Shown here: positions 31,355 through 40,104 of the stretch, piece after piece
Layout of the letters: each line of letters opens with the position of its first letter
Numbering within the stretch: the stretch's first letter is position 1
IMG/VR virus record: IMGVR_UViG_3300046048_000288
Span: 1-42,392 of that record
Length of the DNA stretch: 42,392 nt
Source: a virus
Reading direction: 5' to 3' (one strand)
Notes under the pieces: generated by a model
Database searches by the model: none
The model's input: the letters and a program-made list of their open reading frames with translations, nothing else
What the model was told of the DNA's origin: nothing
Translations under genes and position numbers: made by a program

Positions 31355-31716
31355 TTTACACCTTCCCATTCAAAAGAAAAGTGTACCGCATCCGGCCTAG
31401 GGCGCCCACTCTTACCTTTGAAATCTCCGCCCCAACGAGCAAGAGGATGCATAGTTTTCCACTTTTCACCTAATTCTCGATAGTCCTCTACGTTCCAGGT
31501 CAACTCGCCATCGAGGAACAAGTTTATATCTATAGCGAGTCTCTTGCAATGAACGGAGTTAGCAATTCCAATCCCAGCGTCTGCGTTAAGTTGAGCTTGT
31601 TCAGGAGTTCTATAAGCTTCACCATAAGTGAAAGATCTCTCTGGCTGAGAATAGATCCATAGAGAAAACTGAGCCCAAGTTTTAGCAAATTCTCGTTGTA
31701 CTTCTGAAAGTTTCAT
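31351..31716 (-). CDS. Endolysin, M15 peptidase (VanY/T5-Lys type)
   Basis: This 121-residue product is a single catalytic domain. H56 and D63 lie in SVHCKRLAIDINLF, matching the H-x6-D zinc motif; H112 in PDAVHFSFE gives the third ligand, and WGGDFK precedes it. M15 L-alanyl-D-glutamate or D-Ala-D-Ala peptidases of this size serve as endolysins of T5 and many podoviruses. No signal peptide is visible, so it needs a holin. The downstream membrane gene supports a lysis pair. Confidence 0.85.
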   Translation of the reverse strand: MKLSEVQREFAKTWAQFSLWIYSQPERSFTYGEAYRTPEQAQLNADAGIGIANSVHCKRLAIDINLFLDGELTWNVEDYRELGEKWKTMHPLARWGGDFKGKSGRPRPDAVHFSFEWEGVK

Positions 31717-32459
31717 TAAACCTCCCGAACAAAGGGATCAAGCCAGTATTGACCCATAACACCTTGACTCACTGAAACACCGGCAATTACGGTATCAAAA
31801 TCTTCATCTTCCAACTTCTCTGCATCATTTATAATGTCTTTATAAATTGCAAAGTGGAAGCGGGCTTTATCCTCTCGCCCGAAGCTGTTATATAGATAGC
31901 TAGTGGATAAGTGGATCAAGGCATCATCTAGATCTAGATCGCTAGCATCAGTTGTTGCCTTACCGCTATTTGTCAGATACCCAGGCCATGTTTGAGCCCG
32001 AACTTCTATACTATAAGCCTCGTCAGGTACACGCCAAAGCTCTATACCCTGCTTAATGTATGTTGAGCCGCTCTTCGTAGCAGTTCGAACATAGATTTCA
32101 GGAAAACCACGAGCGTAGTATTCAGGCTCCGGGACCATTTTATCAAACTCTGATTGAACCTTGCCAACCAGTTTCTTCGATCGACCATCCGAACTAAGGA
32201 TTCGAATGCTGTAAATTTGTTTCAACAGATAGTTGGTCGGCAACTCGCTCGATAGGTCATATACCTTATCAACTTGCGCAGTACCGCCATAGTTGAGAGT
32301 TCCTCGGATCAGCAACTTCAAACCGTCCCAATCCTTCAACCTAGCCATTCGCATCTGAGCTAGATCGACGACAGTATTCAAACGGGAAGTAATATCCGCC
32401 CGTCCACCATGATGTGCAGATATTTCAGTTTTAATCTGTGTGAATGTCAACAAGCCCAT
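31716..32459 (-). CDS. Head-tail adaptor protein (P22 gp4/T7 gp11-like)
   Basis: 247 residues. N-terminal helical segments (FTQIKTEISAHHGG, LNTVVDLAQMRMARLKDWDGL) followed by a beta domain, then a helical segment with DLDDALIHLSTSYLYNSFGR and a helix to about 215. This layout fits the helical-bundle adaptor or tail-tubular A proteins that dock under the portal. It lies between capsid and lysis genes. The call is by layout and context. Confidence 0.6.
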   Translation of the reverse strand: MGLLTFTQIKTEISAHHGGRADITSRLNTVVDLAQMRMARLKDWDGLKLLIRGTLNYGGTAQVDKVYDLSSELPTNYLLKQIYSIRILSSDGRSKKLVGKVQSEFDKMVPEPEYYARGFPEIYVRTATKSGSTYIKQGIELWRVPDEAYSIEVRAQTWPGYLTNSGKATTDASDLDLDDALIHLSTSYLYNSFGREDKARFHFAIYKDIINDAEKLEDEDFDTVIAGVSVSQGVMGQYWLDPFVREV

Positions 32460-32478
32460 TTACTTCTCCAAAAGGTAG

Positions 32479-32496
32479 GGGGAGCCGAAGCTCCCC
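32479..32496 (-). terminator. UUCG-tetraloop hairpin between capsid and adaptor genes
   Basis: On the minus strand GGGGAGC, TTCG, GCTCCCC form a perfect 7-bp stem with the extra-stable tetraloop, then CTACCTTTT. The short T-run suggests a partial terminator or 3' end protector, which would keep capsid transcripts in excess over tail transcripts. Confidence 0.6.
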
Positions 32497-32507
32497 TTCC
32501 CCATATC

Positions 32508-32966
32508 CTACCAAGGGCAGTTCAAGAGAACCAGCTTAGCGGAAGCGTCGATAGCAAACGCCGTTACAGCGTCCGTAACAAGTGCGCTGACGTCCAGCGT
32601 ATTGTCACCAGCACCCACAGAAGTGAGAGCATTACCATCGGCACCAGCCGTCAGAGCAGTGGTAAGGGTCGCATAACCCTTTGTCTGAATCCAGCAGTAC
32701 TGACCATCGGTCGGAGCGGCCTGCAAGACACCAGCAGTAATCACACCACCATCGGTTTTGTCTGCAACGACCTGGCTATCTTCATAGCCGTCGTCACCGT
32801 GATAGTCAACTACATTACCGGCAGCAGCCGCAACTGGACCAGAACCAGTCGTGAATACAACCCACTTATACCACTTGGCACCTTCTTGTCGAACTGTACC
32901 CAGACCTTCAACATCTGTGTCCGAGACAGTCGTCAGCGAGGTGATAAAGATTTTACGAGATCCCAT
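32508..32966 (-). CDS. Capsid decoration-like protein
   Basis: 152 residues, Ala/Thr/Gly/Val-rich, beta-type, with a WYKWVVF segment near 33-38, a DGQYCWIQTKG segment near 85-95, and alternating AxxADGNAL units. The position directly downstream of the major capsid gene and its size and composition fit a head decoration or cement protein. It precedes the UUCG hairpin, so it is expected to be expressed with the capsid protein. Confidence 0.6.
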   Translation of the reverse strand: MGSRKIFITSLTTVSDTDVEGLGTVRQEGAKWYKWVVFTTGSGPVAAAAGNVVDYHGDDGYEDSQVVADKTDGGVITAGVLQAAPTDGQYCWIQTKGYATLTTALTAGADGNALTSVGAGDNTLDVSALVTDAVTAFAIDASAKLVLLNCPW

Positions 32967-32977
32967 CTTATTTACCT

Positions 32978-33955
32978 CTATGCGGTGTCAATGTCGTGGA
33001 TAACGCCCTGAACCCGACGTCGATTGGTCACAAACGAGCAAGCCGTCATAATGTGAGCAATCTTATCGTTAACCTGCTCCGGGACTGGCTTCCACTCAGT
33101 CATGTCGAAGTAGACACCCGGATCATAAACGAACCACAGGAAGTTCGTGTTCAGGAAATACATCCTCGTGTTGGCGATTTCCGGAGACCAGATCATCGGA
33201 ATACCCTTGAAGGTAACCGTGTCGAAGCCAAGTTCGGCAAGCTTCGTGTTCTGGACTTCCAGTTTGTCGTACGCCGCATCTTCGTAGTACTCATACGGCG
33301 TCTGACCACACAAGATGATGTCCGGACGGTCAGCTCGACGATTGTTCGTAATCGTATTGAGCAAGGTCCGCATCTTGGGAATACCATTCGTAGCGAAGGA
33401 CGAGCTAGCAAGGGTTGCTTGCTGACTTCTCCACCAGCTATAGGTACTCTGATTAATACCACCAACAGTTGTCGAGGCCGTCGGATCGTCCGGGACAAGC
33501 AATTGCAAGCCATCAAACGCACCACCGACTGCACCGGCACCAGCTGCCAGAGTTTCCTCCAGCGTGTCGATCAGAGAGTTCTGTGCGTTGTTCAGCTTAG
33601 CGTTCATCAGATCCATGATCTTTGTCTTACCACGGTTCTTCTGATCGTCCGTACCGAAACGAACAACGGGCGCCTGGAGATAGTGCCAGTTATAGACTGC
33701 TTCCGTCAGGAACTCGAAGTCGGCCATGGTAGTCGTGCCGCCCTTTCCGATGAACCCAACGTTGTCATTCTTAGCATATTCCAGCTTTTCGAGAATGTTA
33801 CGGCCGCCGACTTGAGTCTTCATTCGACCTTTGTCACGCATCCAGAACCAGAACGGAGTCGCATCGAAGATGTTATCCGCTGCTGTGTTTTTCTGATGCA
33901 GCCAAGTGGTCGAGTAAAGATTGTCTAAGGCCTCACTTAGTGTTTGTACAGGCAT
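32978..33955 (-). CDS. Major capsid protein
   Basis: 325 residues. It follows a scaffold-like gene and precedes a decoration-like gene, in a block with portal and terminase. The N-terminal region contains LYSTTWLHQKNTAADNIFD and a WFWMRDKGRM arm; a loop region lies around 65-90; the C-terminal half contains PDIILCGQTPYEYYE and a TFKGIPMIW strand, as in many HK97-fold capsid proteins of podoviruses. Codon use is strongly biased (GTC, ACC, CTG), as expected for the most abundant virion protein. Confidence 0.82.
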   Translation of the reverse strand: MPVQTLSEALDNLYSTTWLHQKNTAADNIFDATPFWFWMRDKGRMKTQVGGRNILEKLEYAKNDNVGFIGKGGTTTMADFEFLTEAVYNWHYLQAPVVRFGTDDQKNRGKTKIMDLMNAKLNNAQNSLIDTLEETLAAGAGAVGGAFDGLQLLVPDDPTASTTVGGINQSTYSWWRSQQATLASSSFATNGIPKMRTLLNTITNNRRADRPDIILCGQTPYEYYEDAAYDKLEVQNTKLAELGFDTVTFKGIPMIWSPEIANTRMYFLNTNFLWFVYDPGVYFDMTEWKPVPEQVNDKIAHIMTACSFVTNRRRVQGVIHDIDTA

Positions 33956-33999
33956 TTAGAGTTTCCTTAAGTTACTCGGATATGTGTTAGTGAAGCACG

Positions 34000-34695
34000 T
34001 CAACCGTTATCTTCACCGGCAAGGACCGGGTTATCACCAAAGGCTTCTTCCCAGGCTTTGTCGGCAGCTTCCGTTCTCGTCATGTCTTGTTTGTTTTCAT
34101 CCAGATTCCCATCCTTGCCTTCTGAATGTTGTCCAGGTCTCATTCCGCCAAAACTTCCTTTTTTCGACGCACCTTTTACATCGTCAATACTTGCGTACTT
34201 GGTATCCAGTTCCTTCGCTTTCTCAGGATTGGCAGCCTTCACAAGTGTGTAAGCTTCCTGAGCTGAGAGTCCAGAAACTGAGTTTATCTTTTCTTTGATC
34301 TCAGGAATCCAATCATCGAAATCTTTGTGCGCTCCACGGAATTGGTTAATATCCATCGTGAGCGCTGTACGATGAGATACTTCCGTAACCTCGTCTACTT
34401 GTTTCGAGATACGCTCGGTTACACCATCAAGCATCTTTCGAACACCACCGAACATATGTTGCACAAGCTCTGCCTGTGTCATAGTGTTAATGTCGTCGTC
34501 AGTTACTTTCTTCTCCTCCTGTTTCTGAGGAGCAGACATCTTACCAATGCTTTCCGTCAACCCCTGAACTGAAGCTTGGGTAGCTTGAATACCCTTGCCA
34601 AGTGCCGAAACGACACTCATCAATTGCTTAAACTGGGGATTACTTGAAAGGTCGAGTTCGTCTTTCTTTGTCTCTTTGGTCTTATCGTCAGGCAT
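34000..34695 (-). CDS. Scaffold protein
   Basis: 231 residues, highly charged and helical (Lys/Glu/Asp/Gln), with few aromatics and a long coiled-coil-prone region (about 25-120). It has a Gly/Lys-rich linker near 175-205 and a C-terminal helix. It sits immediately upstream of the major capsid gene. Scaffolding proteins of podoviruses have this composition and position. No protease domain is seen. Confidence 0.7.
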   Translation of the reverse strand: MPDDKTKETKKDELDLSSNPQFKQLMSVVSALGKGIQATQASVQGLTESIGKMSAPQKQEEKKVTDDDINTMTQAELVQHMFGGVRKMLDGVTERISKQVDEVTEVSHRTALTMDINQFRGAHKDFDDWIPEIKEKINSVSGLSAQEAYTLVKAANPEKAKELDTKYASIDDVKGASKKGSFGGMRPGQHSEGKDGNLDENKQDMTRTEAADKAWEEAFGDNPVLAGEDNG

Positions 34696-34713
34696 TTTAG
34701 TCTCCGGTTAAAA

Positions 34714-35016
34714 TTAAGCCGATGTGGCTTTCTTATCGAGCTTTGCAAGCTCTTCCTCTGTCATGAGGGAACGGCGAGATAGTTCATCGGCTTCTCGCTG
34801 AGCCCTCTCTTTATCTTCAACTTCCTTCTTCGCTACCTTCTCAGATTCTTTCTTCATTTCCTCATGTCGAATACGACCCACTGTCTGCTTGAAGGTTCGC
34901 ATAAGAATGGATTGAGAAAACATGATCTTTTTTGGAGATACGTTTTCTATCCCATCCATCTCGACTTGAATATCGTACGGTCCATTAGGTCCAAAGGTAA
35001 TGATTGCCTTAGCCAT
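34714..35016 (-). CDS. Small charged coiled-coil protein
   Basis: 100 residues. The first 45 form a beta-type domain (IITFGPNGPYDIQVEMDG). The remainder is a Lys/Glu/Arg helix (about 48-95). It lies between the zinc-ribbon and scaffold genes and could be a head-assembly accessory. No family recognised. Confidence 0.55.
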   Translation of the reverse strand: MAKAIITFGPNGPYDIQVEMDGIENVSPKKIMFSQSILMRTFKQTVGRIRHEEMKKESEKVAKKEVEDKERAQREADELSRRSLMTEEELAKLDKKATSA

Positions 35017-35025
35017 TTTTTACTC

Positions 35026-35310
35026 CTAAACTCTATTTTCACAATAAACGCTGGTTAAACCGTTCTCTGCCGCTACATCCATAGCTTCTTTTCTATCCCT
35101 GATGTAGACAGGATCAGGAGCTATATGTTCATGCATCCCTTTTGGAAAAGCTTCACGAGCCCATACCTGCCTTGTAGGGGTCAGTAGTTGCTTAGCTTTT
35201 ACCTCGCATTCCGTGCAAATAGCATTCGCTACTGCATGGGAGTGAAAAGATAAAGGGATAGAAACCTCTTCTTCTGCTCCACATTCAGGACAACCAAATT
35301 TATAGATCAT
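35026..35310 (-). CDS. FmdB-like zinc-ribbon protein
   Basis: 94 residues. CPEC (residues 7-10) and CTEC (32-35) frame a short beta ribbon starting MIYKFGCPECG, as in FmdB-type putative regulatory proteins. The rest contains VYIRDRKEAMD. Such genes are often found between portal and capsid genes of phages, with unknown function. It starts with ATGA overlap at the portal stop. Confidence 0.65.
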   Translation of the reverse strand: MIYKFGCPECGAEEEVSIPLSFHSHAVANAICTECEVKAKQLLTPTRQVWAREAFPKGMHEHIAPDPVYIRDRKEAMDVAAENGLTSVYCENRV

Positions 35311-37049
35311 TGTTGTGCTCCAGCTGGTACTTGAGGTCCAAGTAGAAGTTGCGGCATCTGCTGAGCTACTTGCTGTACGATTTGCTGAAACTGCTCAACT
35401 GATATAGGCTTAGAAGGCATACTTCCCATACCATCAGGGATACCTCTAATCATATCGTCAAATTGAACACCATGTAGTTCACGCAGAAGATAACTAGTTA
35501 GTTTGAAAGGATCGATCAATGGGTTTGATTTAAGCTGTTGATACAACATCAAAGCTCTGTTTTCCCGAACATCTCTCGTTTCTGGCAGAGATTGATCAGG
35601 ATCAGCTTTGACTATGTAGTTGATCTTGGATAGCATCTTCGGCTGGAAGTGAATCCAGAAAGGTACACCGCCTGGACCAACTATTTCTTCAACCTGCTCG
35701 CCTGTCCAATGATCAAAGATGATCGGATGGAAGTCTTGCACTGTCTCTACAAGCATGTCTGCGATCATATCGCGTCGTTCGTCAACACGAATGTCGCTAG
35801 CCTGCTTAACTACACGAGTCTCGAGTGCAGTTGGTGAGCGTGAACCCTCTTTGAACTCACCCATCTCGTTACGTGAGAAGCCGAGAGTTTCTCGAATCTC
35901 GCCTAGGAGATCCACATCAGCTTTCATCAAACCAGCAGGAATGTCTCCGCTCTCGATGATTTTGACAGCATTATCTGTGTTTTCCTGTGTCCAGATGATT
36001 GGATTGACATCTGGTCCTACGAGTTTAGCTGCCTCAGTTTCCGATATAGCTCCGATCTTAGCCAGAACACGGACGATAGACATACGTCTATGGTACATCT
36101 TATACGTCTTGATCTCATTACCTTCTCTCTGTAATGGATCCAAGATCTTCGCATCAGGAACGCCCCATACACGTTCATCGTCATCGTTGAACACCAAGAT
36201 GGATGGGACATTGATTCTTAAACGAGCAAACTCATCTCCTTCGAATAGGTGAACTTTGCCACCTGCATGTGGAGATATGACGAAAACAGTTCCGGTTTTC
36301 TTATCACGAATCTCATAGAGTTGAGTAACGTCTGTTTTCTTTGTAATAGTTCGACGGGAACCACCTACCATTTCAGAGATAGATCCAGCACCCATATCCT
36401 TAGTGTTTTTCAACCGAGGATCGTCTTGAATGTCCGCTACGTCACGCTCAATGATAAAGCAGGACCAACGTGCATCTTCGAAGTAATCCAACCCTGCAGG
36501 GAGGACGAAGTTAGCTGGACTATTACGTAGGAACCATGGCATATTCGGCATTATGTCATAGTTATACTCCACGAAGTTAGATAGCCTAGCTTCGATAGAG
36601 GCAGCGTCTACTGGACCAGTATCTCCAAATGCTTGCGGAGTAGCTTGATATTGAGAACCGAAGCCTTTCTTTCCAACAGCAGTACCGAACATCCAGGCAT
36701 CTTGCACTAGACGTTTCATCTGCTTTTTGATCTTCATAGAGCGAAGAAGCTTATTATCTGTACGCTCCAGGATCTTAGCAAATACCGCACCTTCTGCGCC
36801 TTGCGTAGCTGGGCTAACAGAGATAGCTGGATTACGGAAGTAGATTCTCGGCACAGTCGAACGGATCATCTTAAAGAAGATGTTCGTTGGCAGAATATCT
36901 GAACGCCAATTACCACGGTAATACTGTCGCCACGTATCCCAATTTTGCTCGAATGCTGAATTCTTCCGATACTCTAAGCCATATCGGATTTGCTCAAGCC
37001 AGTAACCTACATCAGGTTTACCGTTCTTGTAGCCGTTAGACTTGGCCAT
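35307..37049 (-). CDS. Portal protein
   Basis: 580 residues. Begins with a helical region (WLEQIRYGLEYRKN), then WDTWRQYYRGNWR and NIFFKMIRSTVPRIYFRNP, a segment typical of podovirus head-to-tail connector proteins. Long helices follow around 390-480, and the C-terminus is Gln-rich (QFQQIVQQVAQQMPQL), as in portal barrel tails. It follows the terminase block, overlapping the ATP-grasp gene by 14 bases. It forms the DNA entry ring and terminase dock. Confidence 0.85.
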   Translation of the reverse strand: MAKSNGYKNGKPDVGYWLEQIRYGLEYRKNSAFEQNWDTWRQYYRGNWRSDILPTNIFFKMIRSTVPRIYFRNPAISVSPATQGAEGAVFAKILERTDNKLLRSMKIKKQMKRLVQDAWMFGTAVGKKGFGSQYQATPQAFGDTGPVDAASIEARLSNFVEYNYDIMPNMPWFLRNSPANFVLPAGLDYFEDARWSCFIIERDVADIQDDPRLKNTKDMGAGSISEMVGGSRRTITKKTDVTQLYEIRDKKTGTVFVISPHAGGKVHLFEGDEFARLRINVPSILVFNDDDERVWGVPDAKILDPLQREGNEIKTYKMYHRRMSIVRVLAKIGAISETEAAKLVGPDVNPIIWTQENTDNAVKIIESGDIPAGLMKADVDLLGEIRETLGFSRNEMGEFKEGSRSPTALETRVVKQASDIRVDERRDMIADMLVETVQDFHPIIFDHWTGEQVEEIVGPGGVPFWIHFQPKMLSKINYIVKADPDQSLPETRDVRENRALMLYQQLKSNPLIDPFKLTSYLLRELHGVQFDDMIRGIPDGMGSMPSKPISVEQFQQIVQQVAQQMPQLLLGPQVPAGAQQ

Positions 37050-38223
37050 TTATGTAGCTCCAATTCTTAAGCTGCTCAAATGTGGCATTGGCACTTGCGG
37101 CTAACATAGGGTTGTAATGTTTCTCAGGGAACTTAACAGCTTCCACTACTCCATAGACACGTTCGCAGGCTTCACTAACAGTTCGACCATGAGCAGTAGC
37201 TGTTAGGATAACCTTCCCTTGTCCTGTGTATTGGAAGTCGTTATCTTTTTCCTCTACATTATGAAACACAAAGTGCTTTCGCCTCTCGTCGTTGATTCCC
37301 AAAATGGGAGCTCCGCTCATCTGTTCACCTACACATTTAGACTGAACAGCGGCTACAAAATCTTTAGTTTTCACTGGCTTAAAGCTGTTGGGGAAAGCCA
37401 GACCGTTTAGAAACATACCTAGTTCATCTTGAAAGAACTCAAGTATGGAATAACAGAGGGGGAACTTCCACCCTATGTGCATTTGGTTAGCTACGAAGCT
37501 ATCCTTCTTCAGAACTAGACCAATAGTTACAGGACCGTGATACTCTGTTTGTTTGAAGTAAGGGGTTAGCTTCTCAAACGTTTCCTTTACAAGCGAACTT
37601 GTATTTGGCAACGGAGCCATCATGTCGTAACCGTACAGCTTGGTATCTAGATCTGGTGAGATAGAGAAAGCGTCTAACCATGCCATTCCGTCAAACCAGC
37701 CAGTGATGTTTGCTTGCAATCCAATCTCTATCTCCTGAAAGAGGATCTTAGTGCCAATCGGTACCCGGGTCACACCCCAAGCTAGCCAATCTCGGTAGTC
37801 GCACTTAAACTCTGTATTGCCGTACTTGATCACCGTCCTTCGAGCGTCCCAGTGCAACACCTGCTCGATTGCTTCACTAAGATCCCCTAGAACCTCAGTT
37901 CGCGGTACAGGAACATCAAAACGATTAAATAGTGTGTATTGCTTCACATAGTCATGATTGGGGATAGCGATAAACTCGCTAGCACCTATGACTGGTCGGT
38001 TATAGTACTTAGCGCGCTTATCCAGGTAATCCCAAGGAGCATCCACTAGTACAAACCTACTATTCTGTAAAGCTTGCATCAAGTTGTCAGTCGCTTCAAA
38101 TAGATCGTTCGACTTAAGTCTAAGAGACTTAGAGAACACCTCTACATCGTGACCCTCACTAGTTAATCGGTCTGCAAAGCCTAGAAGGCTACCATCAGTT
38201 ACTATTAATATGTCCATCGTCAT
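37036..38223 (-). CDS. PurD (GARS)-like ATP-grasp protein with degenerate active site
   Basis: 395 residues following the domain order of phosphoribosylamine-glycine ligase: a Rossmann-like N-domain (1-85), an RPVIGASEF strand-turn (76-84), an ATP-grasp core with K133 in VIKYG and E164/E166, and the C-terminal GKVILTATAHGRTVSEACERVY segment (336-357). However, the glycine-rich loop after K133 is absent and 244-255 reads VANQMHIGWKFP where PurD has E-x-N-x-R-x-G-D-P-E. Catalysis of the normal reaction is therefore doubtful. It overlaps TerL by ATGA and the portal by 14 bases, so a packaging-linked role is likely. Confidence 0.7.
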   Translation of the reverse strand: MTMDILIVTDGSLLGFADRLTSEGHDVEVFSKSLRLKSNDLFEATDNLMQALQNSRFVLVDAPWDYLDKRAKYYNRPVIGASEFIAIPNHDYVKQYTLFNRFDVPVPRTEVLGDLSEAIEQVLHWDARRTVIKYGNTEFKCDYRDWLAWGVTRVPIGTKILFQEIEIGLQANITGWFDGMAWLDAFSISPDLDTKLYGYDMMAPLPNTSSLVKETFEKLTPYFKQTEYHGPVTIGLVLKKDSFVANQMHIGWKFPLCYSILEFFQDELGMFLNGLAFPNSFKPVKTKDFVAAVQSKCVGEQMSGAPILGINDERRKHFVFHNVEEKDNDFQYTGQGKVILTATAHGRTVSEACERVYGVVEAVKFPEKHYNPMLAASANATFEQLKNWSYINGQV

Positions 38224-39821
38224 TCCATTGTGTAGTCGGTTACGTCAATATGCTGTTTTGGGATGGGTCCGTCACCCATTGCCCGAGAGTGGTTTAATTT
38301 CTTTATACTCGCTAACATACCCTCCAGAGAGAAAGGATCATGAGCTAGGCTATTGATCATTCTCCCTTTAGTTTCCAAGTTACTCTGTAGGTGAGCTTTC
38401 ATAGCTCCCATCAGGCCAACTGCAAGGCTCATTACACGGTCGTCATGACAACCAGCTTCGGCTTCGAGTTTGCCAGTATCTTTTTCAACAAACGTTCCCA
38501 ATTCATCCCGTAAGGCGGGGCTATGAATAGTGAACTTTTCTCGAAATTCTCGTCGTAGGTTGTTAATGAGCAAAGGTTTCGTTTTAGCTGTGGTTTGGTA
38601 TCCATATTCTAGTACCTTGTCAGTATCTTCTCTCCGGCTATACAGAAGCCATTGTGGATAGATATCTTTTAATTGCATTAACGTCATTCCACCGTGGTTG
38701 TTCGTTTCCACAGTGATGAAAGCATTTCCGAACATCTCACCTAGTGCTGCGAGTTTATAAGCAAACATATCAGGAGAGATGTTATCAGCAACCCACTCAC
38801 CCACTTGTTCATTCTTGGTGATATTGATAATCTGGGCAACTGACCTATCACGACCAACGCCACCAGCCACGTCAGCACCAATAGCATAGACATTATCTTT
38901 AGCAACCCTGAGTTCATCTTCTAGTACCCATAGATGTGCATCGTGTCGTACCCAACGCTCAGTTGGCTCGTAGTTGACATTCTGGAACAGACTATACCCA
39001 GTACTCTGGAAGCACTCATCTAGGGTTACTGGATACTCCTGATGGAACTGACGTAAGTCATAATCCATTTCTTCCAGTTTGTCCCTTCGCCATGCTATCT
39101 GACCAGGAGTAAGACCGGCTTTAATCAACCGAGGTTCTTCCCACTCCTCTTTCAGATTCATCATCAGGTCGTTTGCTTCTTCAGCTGATAGCTCCCTAAA
39201 ATACTCAGGAAACTTCAACCAGTTGAAGAAGTGCAATCGCCAGCGGCCTTTACCCTCATAAGCGTTCATGCAACCACGATGATAGTAATTGCCAACGCCG
39301 TTGCCAGTAGACTCTTCTATTATAAGCCCATTATACGGTACTGCCTGGTATAGACCAGCCGTGAGCGACTTTGGGTCCGGCCAGTAAGCGATCTCTGAAC
39401 AGTGTAGGTCAGTAATCGTATCACCACGTCCAAATTTCCTAGCTCCCGCCGTTCCGATATAGAACATAGAACCAGTCTTCGGAAAGGTAATCTCATTCTT
39501 ATTTGCAAGCTTAGTTTGTGCTTTGGGTCCCTTGATGTTTTCCAACATGTAGTGGACTTTTGATAGCATTCTTTGAGTAGACTCTTTATCGTGGGAAATG
39601 ACCACACATCTGCTGTTTCGTTTATGTAGACACTTAGCAGTGAAGTTACCAAGAACATAGGTCGATATACCCAACTGACGAGCTTTTGGTACCCGGTTTC
39701 GAGCGGTTAACATAGAGTCAAGCATTGCCTGCTCTCTGTTTAGTTTAAAGTCAACGTCGTTCCCATCCTTATCAGGGATACGGAACATTGACTCTATGAT
39801 AAGCCGCTCAGCGGTAGCCAT
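38220..39821 (-). CDS. Terminase large subunit
   Basis: 533 residues from an ATG (39821-39819) that lies one base after the previous stop; a GTG at 39860 adds 13 residues but has no ribosome site. The ATPase part has KARQLGIST (46-54) as Walker A variant and ITDLHCSEIAYW (137-148) with E143 as Walker B/catalytic glutamate. The nuclease part has IGADVAGGVGRDRS, ITVETNNHGG and HDDRVMSLA carrying the acidic metal ligands. It packages DNA into the prohead. Whether by headful or cohesive ends cannot be told from the sequence. Confidence 0.9.
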   Translation of the reverse strand: MATAERLIIESMFRIPDKDGNDVDFKLNREQAMLDSMLTARNRVPKARQLGISTYVLGNFTAKCLHKRNSRCVVISHDKESTQRMLSKVHYMLENIKGPKAQTKLANKNEITFPKTGSMFYIGTAGARKFGRGDTITDLHCSEIAYWPDPKSLTAGLYQAVPYNGLIIEESTGNGVGNYYHRGCMNAYEGKGRWRLHFFNWLKFPEYFRELSAEEANDLMMNLKEEWEEPRLIKAGLTPGQIAWRRDKLEEMDYDLRQFHQEYPVTLDECFQSTGYSLFQNVNYEPTERWVRHDAHLWVLEDELRVAKDNVYAIGADVAGGVGRDRSVAQIINITKNEQVGEWVADNISPDMFAYKLAALGEMFGNAFITVETNNHGGMTLMQLKDIYPQWLLYSRREDTDKVLEYGYQTTAKTKPLLINNLRREFREKFTIHSPALRDELGTFVEKDTGKLEAEAGCHDDRVMSLAVGLMGAMKAHLQSNLETKGRMINSLAHDPFSLEGMLASIKKLNHSRAMGDGPIPKQHIDVTDYTME

Positions 39822-39822
39822 T

Positions 39823-40104
39823 TTATCTGATAGCCATGTTAAGAGAGAACGTTGTGCCACCAGTGATGAAGGCTCGAAGCTGCTTAGCTTTCAAACCAAC
39901 AACTGTCATAGCACCAGCGGCAGAGAATGAGATACCGGAGACTATGCCCCAATTCGTCCCGTCTGGGCTGGCTTGCAGTTCAATAGTGTTAGTGTCGAAT
40001 GTACCCCAGGCATAAACGGTTATGCCATCACGAAGTTCTGTTTGACCGGCAACATCTACTGCGGTAGCAGCACCGGTGTCGGTCTTTGCACTAGCTAGTA
40101 ACAT
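39823..40104 (-). CDS. Small virion-type protein, paralogue of the 1183-1464 product
   Basis: 93 residues, equal in length to its paralogue and sharing YAWGT, LQxSxD, VSGxSF, GA, IxGG and SLN at matching positions. It is inserted between terminase subunit genes, an unusual place for a structural gene. The product is probably a small beta-sandwich head component. The next gene starts one base after its stop. Confidence 0.7.
   Translation of the reverse strand: MLLASAKTDTGAATAVDVAGQTELRDGITVYAWGTFDTNTIELQASPDGTNWGIVSGISFSAAGAMTVVGLKAKQLRAFITGGTTFSLNMAIR

Noticed and set aside
32409-33928. Long plus-strand frames opposite the capsid and decoration genes
   Set aside because: They are antisense shadows of biased-codon structural genes; composition is unlike any phage protein and no start signals are present.
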